In this document: positions 11,298-23,357 of the stretch, piece after piece | Position numbering within the stretch: position 1 is the first letter of the stretch | How the letters are laid out: each line of letters opens with the position of its first letter | Source of the DNA: Homarus americanus | Lineage: Eukaryota; Arthropoda; Malacostraca; Decapoda; Nephropidae | DNA: 64,000 nucleotides | Direction: 5' to 3' | NCBI RefSeq assembly: GCF_018991925.1 | Contig: NW_024735554.1 | Span: 3,965,839 to 4,029,838, forward strand | Position numbers and translations under genes: made by a program | The notes under the pieces: model-generated | Seen by the model: the letters and a program-made list of their open reading frames with translations, nothing else | Told to the model about the DNA's origin: nothing | The model's database searches: none

Positions 11298-14200
11298 GTG
11301 AGAGATGTCCACTGTTTTTAATGTACCGGTAACCTAACCTACCTTACATAGCCAAACCTAACCTAATGTAACAACCTAACCTAGCCAAACCTAATCTAAC
11401 CTTACCTAGTTCAACCTTGCCTTGTCAAACCTAACCTAACCTAACCTTAGCCTACTTAACCTTGCCTTGTCAAACCTAACCTTAGCCTACTTAACCTTGC
11501 CTTGTCAAACCTAACCTAACCTTAGCCTGCTTAACCTTGCCAAGTCAAACCTAACTTAACCTTGCCAAAATGCAACTTAACCATACCCATCCTAATGTAT
11601 CCTTGCTTGACCTTGCCTAATATAATCATGTCTAGCCTTACCAAAGCTTGTCTAGCCTTACCAAAGCTTGTCTAGCCTTACCAAAGCTTGTCTAACCAAA
11701 TCTTACCCTGTATAAATGTTTGACAAAGAGGCTGCATTAAACATATTTTGTTGTGATATTAACATTAAGATATTTTTTGGTTAGGAGGAGTTGAAGACTT
11801 TTTCTTTATCTGTTGAATAATCAGAAATGAAAATCGATATGGAGTCGCTTTCTTTTTTACTTGATACAAAACAAGTCACGGCAGAACTCTCCTGGTTTAA
11901 ATTAGCCAAACCTAACTACAGTAAAGGTCCAAAAATCCGGATGACAGAAATCCGGACCACCCGAGAATCCGGACTTTTCGAAAACTCACTTTTTTTTTTT
12001 TTTTTAAGCTGGCTTTTGTGTGTATGTGCGCATGCAAGCGCTCCACGGCTGCTCAGCGATAACAAGCAACCACACGGTCGCCACTTTAAAATGAGCAATC
12101 AAACTGTGACAACGTACTGTCTGTAATTTTGAGTCCTACTCTTTCCATTTACAGAGTACTGTACAAGCCCATAATAATGGCTCCTAAAGTAGATAAACTT
12201 CGTTGTGTGAAGGGAAAGAAGAACACATTGAAATTGAGTGACAAACTTGAAATAATTAAGAAACTAGAACGTGGTGTGAGCAATACTGTTCTAATGGAAA
12301 CATACGACATTGGAAAGTCTACAATTTATGATATAAAAAAGGCAAAGAATAAAATTCTAGAATTCACAGCTTTTTCTTTAAAACTGCTCGTTTTGATAAA
12401 TGAAGCATGCTATATTTGCTAATGAATAAACTATCAAAATGTACATGTTCATCTCTTCTTTATTCCTCCTTAAATTTGAATTTTAGAAGTACTGCCTGAG
12501 AATCCAGAAAATCCGGAAATCCGGACCGACCCAATCCCCAAGCAGTCCGGATTTTTGGACATTCTACTGTATAACTGTCTCATGTGTGCTTTATTGGGTG
12601 TAAAATATGAGCAGTTTGACATAAATTGTGTGCCTGAGTCATAATAGTTGTAAAACCTATAAATAATGCCTCTGTGCATGTTCCCAAGAATAGGCTGGCA
12701 AAAATGAATTCACGAGGCAGTAAAGGTCCGTTTAACGAGAGATATACATTCCTGAAAAGTTCTCATTGGGTGACCTCTTTCATTCAACTGGTTCCATTTT
12801 CCCATAGGATCTAATGTTAAGAGCTGAGATGCGTTTCAGGTTAGGTTCAGGTTATAAAAATAGTATCTTTATTAGCACTATGGTGTTTTGAACTTTATAT
12901 TTTCCCTTTCCTCTTTTTTCAGAATACCAGTTTTAATTTTTTTCTCTATTATTAACCTCTTCTATTCCTCAGGTGATAATGAAGATGATCCGACTGTCAA
13001 TTGGGCTCGGTACAACGGCATTAACGATAAGTTTGAAATGAAGGTTCCGGACCGCATTGTTGTGGCAGGTATGATGTCGGTCCCAGAGAGGATAATATTG
13101 GCAGGTAAAACTGTTGTCATATGTCTTGACAGAGATGTTGACAGTGGAGGACACTTTCTCTGTAGTTATGTCGAAGCAGATGAACAAGATGGGGTGGTTC
13201 ACGGTGTACAGCTTGTGCTTGTTACGTGGTGTTTGGAGGGACGTATCCATTTAGGCCTAACTCACTCTCTCTCTCTCTCTCATTTACTATTTCTCTTTCA
13301 TCCTCACTTCCCTCTTTCATCCTCACTTCCCTCTCTCCTCCTCACTTCCCTCTTTCATCCTCACTTCCCTCTCTCCTCCTCACTTCCCTCTCTCCTCTCT
13401 CTGTATATCTAGCTTCTCTCGTTCAACATGCCTGCGTGTTGTGTGGAAGAGTATATCTCCTACTGCTGTGTCGTGTTTATCAAATTTTTACCTTTTATGT
13501 GTATTTATTTATTTTTTTCCGGTAATACTCGGACGTTTCAACCAACTCATTTTATAACTGGAATGACCATAACATCTGTACACGGTGAGAGATGTTTATA
13601 TAACTCCTATTTGTCCCTCCTCCTGTGTCTCAACTACCTGACTCTATGCTCTCCTTTGCCTTTTCTTGTATTTTCTCAAAAGGGATCATTTATATTTTGC
13701 TGAAGATTCTTGTCCATCTGAATTAATGTAAAGTTTAAATTCTGAAGCACCTGTACTGTATCAACACAATAAGAGATGCGTAAATGTTTGGGGAATATTT
13801 TAGAAATTGAGAGATTATTTGTAGTGTTCATAACTGTACTTTTTCTTCTTGTTGGAGGAGGGGAAAGATATTTAAAGAAGCTGTATGTAGATCAGTCATT
13901 AGTTAATATTAACTCCCAAGTGGGATTCACATAAACACGAAACCTGGAGAAAGTGTCATTCACTGTTGGTGCAATATAGCACGTGTTGAGGGGCTTATCA
14001 TCGCACTGTGGAGGTTTGTGGTTGGTTTTGGAGCTGCTTCCTTATCTTGACATTTGGTAATGTTTTCTGCACTGTGTGAAATGTACAGTTAGTGTGGTGA
14101 GTATACTCTGTAGTCCTGTATGTATATTTTACTTTACCAGATGAATACACCCCATCCCTTAACTGAGGAGGGTTATGTTTCACAGTAGCTCAGTTACAAC

Positions 14201-17200
14201 AAATTTGTTTAGAGTGAACCTAGTTTTTATTGTAAAGGAGCATATCCAAACCCCTCCTCCATACCCAAAATTCTCACTAAGGGACTTGATAAAAACAAGG
14301 AAATTTACTGTAGTGCATTTAAGGAATATAAAATTACTTACTAGTTCATATACTACAGGAGGAATAAAGGTACCAATTGATTACAAGCTTCAGTTACACT
14401 AACTTAGGAGGTGATGGTGAAGCACAACAGGTTGGTGGGAGGAGAGGGTGTAGGATCATATGAGTTGTTGTGAGGTTGTGGCAGCATTACATCAAGTGGG
14501 GGTAAGAGCTGCTCCTCTGGGCTACAAGGGGCATTGATGAACACCAGTGGGCTCTGGTGCAGCAAGCAACAGTGAGGGAGTTGTCCACTGTGGTGGAGGT
14601 GCTGGGTCCGCATGGTGTTGGTGAGTAGACCTTGAAAAACTGAGTTACGGTGAATGCCATACTATGTGCTGTTTCTCTGTAGATGACCATGTAGTTAGTC
14701 AAGACGGAAGAAAGAGCCGTCGTCCCAAACTGTAAACTTTGCTCCGGTTTGGACCCATATCCACCAACTGAGAGGAACAAAGTTCTTTGAATCTTTTTCT
14801 TTACAAACTTAAAATCTCTAACTCCAAACTAAATAATAGCAAGTCATGATTTTTTTTTTTAATTTCATAATTTGCCAACTACATCATAATGAAACTACAT
14901 GAAGTGAATCAATGTTAAATGAAGGATGAATGCCTATAATATACAATACTATACAGTACGGAATCAAAATGGATGTTCACCAGCCTTAGGGACCACCTGG
15001 GAAGCTGTACTAAGGTTCATGTGCCGGTTTATTTGAATCATTAGAGATGCAAAAGTGAGAGGAGTGTTTCAACCACTCAGTGACCTCTTCCAAATTCAGC
15101 ACATGTACAGTAGCCAAAAAAGTATCTGACAGGGTGGGTCCGATGACATCCGAAATTATATGTTTACAACTCGTGATGTCCCGAGAGGGTTGGTATGCGT
15201 GTCTTCACCCACCGCCATTCAGTATCCACCACGGGGGGTGAGTTGGCATATAGGAATAAAATAAATGGTTAAGTGATTACAATAACATAGTATAAGGAGA
15301 CAACACACGTCCCAATACCTATTGTTTGTGGTTTCATATTGTTTCACACAGAGTTTGCACAGATAATTTTTTTAGCTACTGTATACCCTCCCCTCTTGTG
15401 AGTCTGAGACACCCACAGTAATCTACTTTTTAAGAAACTAGATATATTCTTTTGTGTGTGTGTGTGTGTAAGAGAAACAGAGGAAGTACACTGTTTTAGT
15501 TTCAGCATCTCTGTTAGAATTACTGTGTGATGTAGGTTATTTGTGTGTGAGAAATACTTGTTATTGTTGTACCGTTGTATCTGTCATCCTTGTTTATTTG
15601 ACATGTTCTCGGTCCTAGTTAATGTGGGTGTGGTGGTGTCAGCGGTTATGACACAACTATTTATTGTAGATGGTGAGACTGCTCTCCTGTCCCTCTTTCA
15701 TTCTTCTGGCTGCTTCAATGAAACATTGTTTGAATTTCAAGTCTTACTTTCTTTCACGGTTGATCTCATAATTAGTGTGCTTCTTATGCCTCCAACCTTA
15801 TAAGTACTTGAGTACTTTGTACACATCTACATTGTTTACTGTGTACAGGAAAACCCATTACTGTACACGAATTCACTTATGGACACTCAAGTTTACACCA
15901 AATCCTAAATCCCAACTTAAGTTTACCAGCCATACAAACTCTCTAACAAATTAGGATCACTATGAAGTACAGGACAGGTTAAACACAATATGCAAAAGGC
16001 TGTATAACAGTAGTGTTTTCTTAACCAGAATGGCAAATAATTTAGATTAATATTAATGTAGTACGTATTGTGAAATGTTGGCAACAGGTGGGGAGCAGCA
16101 CATAGGGACCCGAGGAGTACCCAGGGAAGTGGAACTTGAACAGTCTATCATGCCTCAGCCAGACCCAGCACTATACAGAGTACAGGTTGGTTATGTCCTC
16201 TTAGTACAGTATTTACATAAAGCTTATTGATACCATATGTATTTAGTATTGGAGAGAATGTTATCTATGTTAAGATTTTATACATATTATAATAGGAAAT
16301 AGAGGTAAGAGAAGTTACTTTATCACAGGAGAAAAAAATCTGTGTACCTGTTGACGATGTAGTCTGGAGGTTGAATGAGAGATTATACAGCCAGGCCAAA
16401 AGAACAAACTCTGAGAAAATGGTAAATTATTGGATGCTGTCTTCTGATTCAAGTTGTTTTCTACATGTGACTCTTTTCCAAGTCCTTTCTTATATATCAT
16501 TTGTTTTCACTTCTTTAGGCAATGTTCCTTCAACCCTACACTTGTTTCTTGTATGGTAAATTATAATTGGTTTTATAGTGTGTGTGTCATCCCACAGACG
16601 CCACCACGAACAATTACATTGGATACCTACCAGTACCCCGGCATGGAAGATGTGTCTCCAGTAGCAGAGGACAGGGAGAGCAGTACCCCAGGGTCAGCTC
16701 CGACCATCCTCCCACGCAACAGTAACTCTTTTATACATCCTGTGTAAGTATTTTGTCAGAGTACATTGGTGCAAGAAAGAAAAACTGATGGTGATATATT
16801 TAGATAGAAGTTTATGGAAGAGACAGTGATTTGTTAAGACAAAGTGGAAAAATGAAAAGATTGTGTTTGAATGATAATTGTTTTTCTTTTTTTATTATTC
16901 TAAGCCTTTAAATAAAATTGAAAGTCTACTTGGATGGTGTTACATTAAATTGAGGGATTTGGAAAAATTTGGGGAAACTGATTTTATGGTGCTGAGTATT
17001 TCTGTGAAGACAATTACTGTATTGGTGTAAATTGTGAATACAGTAATGTGTACAGTATCAAAGATGTTGGAGCCTGGTAGTAATGACCTTGTTCATCCAT
17101 AATGTGTTGCAACTAGTGGTGCTTGTTAGGGATCTCACCTCTCTGCCCTTGCATGTTTCAGAGTATTTTTTGCCCCATTTGTATAGTATCCATCACAGTG

Positions 17201-20200
17201 CATGTTTTACTAGTCTTATTTAAAATAGTAAAGGATAATTGACTACACTAGATTAGGTTAGGATGTACAGTGTTGAACATCTCAGAATTTGAAACCAAGG
17301 ATGAACAAACTGTTGACTTGAGTTTTAATGACATTCCACTTGTTCACAGGATAATGTTCCCCGATGTAGCACACTTTAGTAGGGCTCAAAGGCCTGTGGA
17401 TTATAAATGTGTTATTTATGCTTCATACCTAAAGTTGAAACTATATCATTATGTTCATTATTAAACACAACCAAGTGACCAGCTTAGGTACAGTCACCCA
17501 CAAAATACAAAAGAAATGTTGATACCAAAATAATCCTGAATAGTTTATCTAAAAGTTTAGCTAAATATATATACGTACAGTATATTTTTAAAAATCTATA
17601 TGGTACAGGCGTGCAGGACGTGAATGAAGCTGTTTGTCACAACTAAGACAGTGGAATTTTCCATCCTGCACTGGAGAGAGTTTTCCCTGAGTCTAAACAA
17701 CGCATCTTGCACGGAGCTGTATTTATTTATGGAAACGCCTCTGTTCGCATACAATATTTTGTAAATAAACAAATTAATATACTGTACAGTATATGTATAC
17801 AGGTGCTCCTCTACTTAAGAACGTTCAACTTACAAACTTTCAGAGATACAAACATCATCACTGAGGGGGTTACCTGCCAGAACAGGTGTTTAATGTGGAT
17901 GAGACTGGATTATTTTGAAGAAAATTCCAGCTAGAACAAACATTACCCAAGAGGAGAAGAGTGAGCCAGATTTTAAGGCTGTATTAAAGGGTATAGCTGT
18001 ACTAAATATCCATAATCTTTTCATTTCTTACAATATGTTTGGTATCTGCGAGAGTAAAGTTGGACTTACAAACAAGCCTCAGGAACTTAACTCGTTTGTA
18101 AGTAGAGGAGCACCTGAACTATAGCTTACTAACTCGCAGATGATGTTGTTTTTAGCTTGCAGTAGGCACACAGTACACTCTGCTGAAAGTAATACGTAAC
18201 TGTAATCACTTTTTACGTCTTAACACTTACAATGCAGTGTTGCATTTCTTTACTGTATCAGTACACACAGTACAGTATACCTTGTACTGTACTGTGTGTA
18301 ATGTGTGTCAGTGTTTGAATTTAAATGAATTTTTTGAAGGTTTTGTAAAATTCAATCTTCTCTCTGCTTATGTTTGTAACTCACCTTCTCATATTATTTT
18401 GCAGGGAAGATCTGGATCTTGGGTATGTTGTCTGTTGCACGTTACATCCTTCACTTAGCTTCACCAGTACACCTGTACCTGTCTCACCAGTACACCTGTA
18501 CCTGTCTCACCAGTACACCTTACCTGTCTCACCAGTACACCTTACCTGTCTCACCAGTACACCTTACCTGTCTCACCAGTACACCTTACCTGTCTCACCA
18601 GTACACCTTACCTGTCTCACCAGTACACCTGTACCTGTCTCACCAGTACATCTTACCTGTACCTGTCTCACCAGTATACCTTACCTGTACCTGTCTCACC
18701 AGTACACCTTACTTTTCCCTCAGTAACTGTTGCACTAACTGCTTATAATATGCCAAACTTCTTTCATTGCTTCTTTGTTATGTTTGACGGCTGTTGACGA
18801 CATCCCGCCTTGAGTGCTCTTGGCAAAAGGGAGATTTTTTCTGTGCTGGAGATGTTTCCTTTAGATATTTGACCTTTTAATATTATTTATAAATGGGGTT
18901 TTTAAGTTATTTATGGTAGATATTCCATCAATTTAAGATGATTCTACAGACCTTTGCACACACTTATTATACATACTGGGAACCTCACACCTTGTTGTAT
19001 TGCTGTTGCCTCGGTAAGCTTTCACCTGACACCCGTGTAATTAGATCCTCCAGAGGTACAAGCTAGCCTTCTACTTTTAAGCAACCATGCACCACATTCC
19101 TTACTGTTACCCCTGTACTGTGTGGGATTATATGCTACAGCGCTTATGTCAGGGATAAACATAACCCATATTACTTAAGACGGCTGTTATAACAATTATC
19201 AAATATCCCAATGCAAGGTCCTCTCTCTCACTCTCCTTTTTCCACTCTCCCTTTTTTTAGGCTAAGTTGTATTTTATCCACTTTGACACATTTTAAAGGC
19301 TTTTATACATATATGTCAGAGTGACGAAGAGTTTGACAGTGATTTCTTAAAATACAGTACACCTCACTACTGCAGGGAAGGGTGGTGGCCATAATGTAAA
19401 GAGCTCCATGATGCCCCCTCACTATTTATCTGTTGAGCCATCTGTTGTTCCCCTTTACCCTCCCCCTGTTGTCTCCTTAATAGATTGTTACAACTGTTCC
19501 TCCCACAACATAAGTGGTTGATCTCCTTCCCACAACATAAGTGGTTGATCTTCCTCCACCAACTCAACCTGCTAGTCTACTTCAATGAATAAAATAATTA
19601 CTGTCAGGAGGGTAGATTTTGAAGCTCACATATTCTTTAGTTATTTTTTTAAGGCTGTCAAAGAATTACAATGCATTTGGCTCTAGGAAAAAAAAATTGT
19701 TCCTGTACAATGTCTCAGTAAAGTATCTGTCCACAATCTGTGTGATACATAATGAGAACACAGATGATAGGTATTGGGATTTGTATTTACTTTGGGATAT
19801 AGTTTAATATAAGTAATGAAGTGTGTATTTATTTTGGCCTAATTAATATGTAGTAGGATCAGTATGCCACAGAGCCACGCATACCTACCCTCCCGGGACA
19901 TCACGAGTTGCATGTAGCATTTCGGAAGTCATCGGACCCACCCTGGCAGATACTTTATTGAGATACTGTACCTGAACTTGAAGGGGTTGTGTCAGAGAGG
20001 TGCTGATGTTGAACATTTGTATAGTACGGGCATCAAAATCATTAGTACAGTAAGACTGCCTGTTGTGGACTTGTGTTGATTTACATCCAAATGCACGTAA
20101 TTGATATTCATGCTGCATCAGGCACAACATTGATATTATGATGTAGTCTTAAGCATGTTGAACTTTTCCTGTTGATTTTTTTTTCTCTAGATTTTGTCAT

Positions 20201-20612
20201 TTGTTTCTACAGTACTTTATAGTTTTCTAAATTATAAATAGGTTCTTCAGGCTTACTGAGAAATACTAGTTGCTTTCTTCATTAGATATTGTTGGTAAGC
20301 CATGGATCTTTATGTAACACAATGAAGGAACATGTACAAAAAACATTATTTTAGTAATTTTTTTTTCAAAATAGATAGACTGAATTTTAACATCTGCTTT
20401 ACAGGCATGACAATGGTACTCCAGGGATTACAACAGACCTGAGCCCAAGTGAAGAGGTCTCTCTTCTCAGACGACAAGTTGGCCGCCTCAATCGCCGTGT
20501 AATGTCTCTGGAATTGGACACACAGCAACGTGCTAACCGAGAAATGATCATGTATACCCTTGGTGTTGCTTACTTCATCATTAAGACTTTGTTGTGGATG
20601 AACAGAAACTGA
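11180..20612 (+). CDS. Mff: Mitochondrial fission factor (Mff/Tango11), complete coding region
   Basis: Coding exons 11180-11297, 12973-13104, 16088-16185, 16598-16743 and 20405-20612 join in frame to 233 residues, or 239 with an 18-nt microexon at 18405-18422. Family landmarks are all present. The N-terminal block ends MKVPKRIRV; the second conserved block reads MKVPDRIVVAG; a TPPRTITL segment follows. Near the C-terminus a coiled coil (SLLRRQVGRLNRRVMSLELD) leads into a single C-terminal helix (MIMYTLGVAYFIIKTLLWM) and the short basic end NRN. Mff is tail-anchored in mitochondrial and peroxisomal outer membranes and recruits the dynamin Drp1 for fission. ATG is the first codon of its exon (TCAACAG|ATG), so 5' UTR exons probably lie upstream. 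Exon order and phases show no break. Confidence 0.93.
11318..11712 (+). repeat. Degenerate CCTAACCTAA tract in Mff intron
   Basis: Dense CCTAACC units pass into longer variants (CTTAACCTTGCCTTGTCAAA, about 30 bp periodic) and finally a CCAAAGCTTGTCTAGCCTTA tandem at 11636-11695. It is telomere-like in sequence but imperfect. Confidence 0.8.
11919..12569 (+). mobile_element. Deleted Tigger/pogo transposon in Mff intron
   Basis: Terminal inverted repeats CAGTAAAGGTCCAAAAATCC (left) and GGATTTTTGGACATTCTACTG (right) are flanked by TA on both sides. Inside, 12177-12422 encodes MAPKVDKLRCVKGKKN and KLSDKLEIIKKLERG with STIYDIKKAK, a CENP-B/psq-type helix-turn-helix as in Tigger transposases. The CENP-B second domain and DDE catalytic domain are missing, so it is non-autonomous. 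Confidence 0.88.
12572..12972. other. Mff intron, nothing further seen
   Basis: Between the Tigger right end and exon b there is AT-rich sequence only. A polypyrimidine run (TTCCTCTTTTTTCAG) at about 12908-12922 is a decoy acceptor 50 bp upstream of the real one. Confidence 0.5.
12973..13104 (+). CDS. Mff: Mff exon b, with two possible donors
   Basis: The exon follows ATTCCTCAG. It encodes FEMKVPDRIVVAG and then the near-copy MMSVPERIILAG. GGCAG|GTATGA (exon end 13068) and GGCAG|GTAAAA (end 13104) are both plausible donors, 36 nt apart and in the same phase. Confidence 0.88.
13262..13405 (+). repeat. CT-rich minisatellite
   Basis: A (CT)n start followed by units around CCTCACTTCCCTCTTTCATC, alternating with CTCTCCTC variants, in the intron after Mff exon b. 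Confidence 0.9.
13406..15110. other. Mff intron, no feature recognised
   Basis: Short open frames at 14404-14780 (- strand) and 13428-13703 (+) lack family resemblance. No mobile element ends were found. Confidence 0.45.
15121..15201 (+). repeat. Dispersed repeat, sense copy (pairs with 19877-19954)
   Basis: The words GGGTGGGTCCGATGAC, CTCGTGATGTCCCG and GGTATGCGTG recur in the reverse orientation at 19877-19954 with few mismatches. The two copies flank Mff exons c, d and the microexon. Confidence 0.85.
16088..16185 (+). CDS. Mff: Mff exon c
   Basis: Acceptor GGCAACAG, donor CAG|GTTGGT. It encodes GGEQHIGTRGVPREVELEQS and PQPDPALYRVQ. Phase 1 in and phase 0 out match the neighbours. Confidence 0.85.
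16598..16743 (+). CDS. Mff: Mff exon d (TPPRTITL segment)
   Basis: Acceptor TCCCACAG, donor CCTGT|GTAAGT (strong). It starts TPPRTITLDTYQYPG, like the TPPRVLTL segment of vertebrate Mff, and continues as Ser/Pro-rich linker to SFIHP. Confidence 0.9.
17800..18116 (+). mobile_element. Tigger-derived non-autonomous element
   Basis: The ends CAGGTGCTCCTCTACTTAAG and TGTAAGTAGAGGAGCACCTG are inverted repeats, with TA on the left. The + strand reads VFNVDETGLF, a stop, then KKIPARTNITQEEKSEPDFK: the first catalytic Asp region of a Tigger DDE transposase, broken by a TGA. Most of the transposase is deleted. Confidence 0.85.
18405..18422 (+). CDS. Mff: Candidate 18-nt cassette microexon of Mff
   Basis: Acceptor TTATTTTGCAG and donor GG|GTATGT bound 18 nt. 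Inserted between exons d and f it adds EDLDLG and leaves the frame intact on both sides. Skipping it is also in frame. Splicing has not been shown. Confidence 0.6.
18456..18717 (+). repeat. Minisatellite CACCAGTACACC...CTGTCT, just after the Mff microexon
   Basis: About ten units alternate between 22 bp and 28 bp, with or without an extra GTACCT, starting about 35 bp past the microexon donor. Long His/Tyr/Thr/Pro open frames here are repeat translation. Confidence 0.92.
19877..19954 (-). repeat. Dispersed repeat, inverted copy
   Basis: Reverse complement of the repeat at 15121-15201, with blocks CACGCATACC, GGGACATCACGAGT and GTCATCGGACCCACCCTG. It lies in the last Mff intron. Confidence 0.85.
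20405..20612 (+). CDS. Mff: Mff last exon (coiled coil and tail anchor)
   Basis: Acceptor GCTTTACAG. It encodes HDNGTPGITTDLSPSEE, the coiled coil LLRRQVGRLNRRVMSLELD, QQRANREM and the C-terminal membrane helix, ending NRN then TGA at 20610-20612. Confidence 0.95.
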
Positions 20613-22640
20613 ATGGACAGCAGGAAGTTTGGAATGAAAACAAAAGATTTTGAGGAAATCTTGACATGGTGTTACTCGGTGTGGAGAGTTTGCCGATTCC
20701 TTTTGGACGAGCCTCAGACTCCTGATACTGTACTGGTATATCTGAGTACAATGGCAGGAAACCACTACAACTTCTTCACTAGTCAGAAACACTTTTACTT
20801 TGGGGATATATAAGAATATTGCTGCCTGCCAGTTAACACTATTGTAAATGGCCAAAGAGCTTATTTGTAAGAAGATCAGCATTGTATTTGTAGTACTATA
20901 CTTGCACATCTCAAGCTGTTGTTAAGAACAAATTGGATTAAACATAGATTTAAATTGCAGATGTCACAAAATGCCACTTAAGAAATTTTTCAAGATCTTC
21001 ATTTATTAAAAAGTATTTCGGTAAGGTAGGAGCAAGCTTCATGATGCCTAATGCTTGAAGATTAACCTTAGCAAATGCAGTATAAAAAGTTGCAGGAGTA
21101 GCAAGAGTATATACTATGAAGGTGTTGAAGGCTGTGCTCAAACACTCCCACTCCATACAAGTTTTCTTCTGCAGATCAAAATCCTCATTTTAATACATTG
21201 TTTGGCAGTGTATTAATGTAGGAGGTTCCTTTAACACCTGACAATATCCAGCATTGCCTTGTAGGTCATATATGTGATTGGTTTGTAACTGTTGAGTGTT
21301 GCTTTGTGGTATAAACTGTGTCAGAGTAACAACATGAAAAATACTCCATAATACAAGGAAAACTATGGATCAATAAATGTTAAATCCCAGTCCCACTTAC
21401 CTACATGACCCTCAAGTAGATGATGACAGGTATTGGCAAAACTGTCCTTGGAATTTTGTCTACAACTACTGTACCGTGGTTATGGTGTGCAGTAGAGAAG
21501 AGGCTATGAAGCCTTTACTGAAAAACATATGTATATATAATTTACTAAGAAGGATAAGTAAATACAGGTATATTCAATCTACTACAAAATTTATATGTCC
21601 ATTTTATTGTTTAGTCATTGATTTTGGAAGAGTTAATGTTAAGTTAATGTGTGTGTCAAGAGCAGTGGCTTTGGGTAGTTACTGTTTAGCTATATTTATT
21701 TAATGGGATCATTCACCTTGAGGTTCACCATATAACGATGACAGTTGTTGCTGCACTTGTACATTACACACTCCCACTGGTGTAATCTTCCCTCATCTTT
21801 GGGACCAATATTGGCATCAGATTTAATGATTTTGATGGTTACTGAACTTCACTCATTTTTATTACTGGATGGTGCCATTATTACACCTGAAACATCCATT
21901 TTCTGGGGACACAATGTTTGTATTTGTTATTGATAAAATTGCAGTGCTTGAATCAGATAAACGCTTGGTCAGTAATATTAGTATTTTAAAGAATGAACAC
22001 GAGTTACTATAGACGGTTGATTACAGACACTCGTCAAACAATTTTTAGTCCTGGCATTTTCAACAATGTGATATTTTATTTAATGTTTATTTGATAATAA
22101 TTTGAAAATATAATAAACATTAATGTATTTAAAATGAGGCTTATGTTACCCTGATGGCCGGACACGAGGGAACCCACAGCATGGAAGGAGGTCAGAACTA
22201 TTACGAGTACTGTAGTTTGATTCTTGTCAGTCTAACCAACCTACCACTGCCTCTCAGTTCTTCATACAAACCAAATTCTGTTAACATAATTACACAAGAT
22301 AATATGTAACAACTTCTACTACACTTGGCTGTTTACAGGACTGTGAGGCAACTGTATGTATTTTATATCTCATAAAGCCCTTGATTCTATCCCATTAGCA
22401 AATATTGGCCTTAGGAGCAAGACCATTGTTTTCATGTGCCATAGTGTTAATGTATGGCATTATTATCTGGCAACTTTTGAGATTAAATGATTCAGTTCAG
22501 GAAGATCATTATTTCAATATTGATTACAGTAGTGTGTGTTTGTGATAGTCATTTGGTTTCTATTTATTTTTCTCTAGATGTCTATTATATAACCATAGGT
22601 TGAGTCTCTTAGCCTATACTGTGGAGTCATAAATAAATAA
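20613..22640 (+). promoter_or_regulatory. Mff: Mff 3' UTR and downstream flank with several poly(A) signals
   Basis: AATAAA occurs at 21372-21377 and 22112-22117, with an AATAAATAAAAT cluster near 22630. No coding signal is seen. Which signal is used cannot be told from sequence; the first would give a UTR of about 0.8 kb. Confidence 0.5.
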
Positions 22641-23355
22641 AATTATATTATCTGTTTAGTAAAGTATGGAAGAGGATGGCCTGGGCACACACTCCTACTG
22701 ACACCTCTACACATCTGTCAAGGCTCACAGTCTCCAACTTTTGTGTGTTAACTTTCTACCTTAACTAAGACATAAAGAGGTTCTGTAAATATAAAGTCTT
22801 GCCAATATGGTGTCAATATTAAATAGTTGTAGTACATTTTCTTCAGACTTGGAGGAGAAACTTAACATACAAATTTGGGGGAATTTATGGCCAGATATAT
22901 GATTCTTTACCCTGATGTAGCACCCATATCCTCACCTCCCTTCTGTGACCTTCCTGTTGTTGGTGATTCACTTTTGACATTAATAATTTAATAGAATCAA
23001 TGTCAATACTGAGGATATATTTTCCTCTAAAGTAAATATGAGTAAAGTATCTGTACAGTATTCTATACTCATGTTGAAGGCCATCTAAGATACGCCATTC
23101 TCAAAGTTTTAAGGAAGGAATATGTCATTACAGGAGGTATTTTCTGTATGCAGGTATTAATTTTTATGAAAAACATTTTATGCAAATTACTGATTTATAA
23201 AATATAAGGTAATGATTGCATAATTTTAAAAACTATGTGAATGTTCCATGTCTTATATGACATCTATTCCCCTGTTTTAAAAGATGCCCTTCTTACAACC
23301 TTACCTCTTCTCCATGAGTGATGTACATTGTAAACAAGTGATACTTACTGCCAGT
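22641..23355. other. Intergenic, nothing recognised
   Basis: AT-rich DNA between the Mff downstream region and a LINE fragment, with no coding signal. Confidence 0.5.
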
Positions 23356-23357
23356 AA

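Noticed and set aside
12129..12422. A 97-codon frame with helix-turn-helix as a host gene in the Mff intron
   Set aside because: It is enclosed by inverted ends and TA; it is a deleted Tigger.
13505..13590. An extra Mff exon ending ACACG|GTGAGA
   Set aside because: No AG acceptor directly before the coding-like part, and the peptide does not resemble Mff.
20346..20909. A - strand frame of 187 codons
   Set aside because: Antisense to the well-supported last Mff exon and without motifs.
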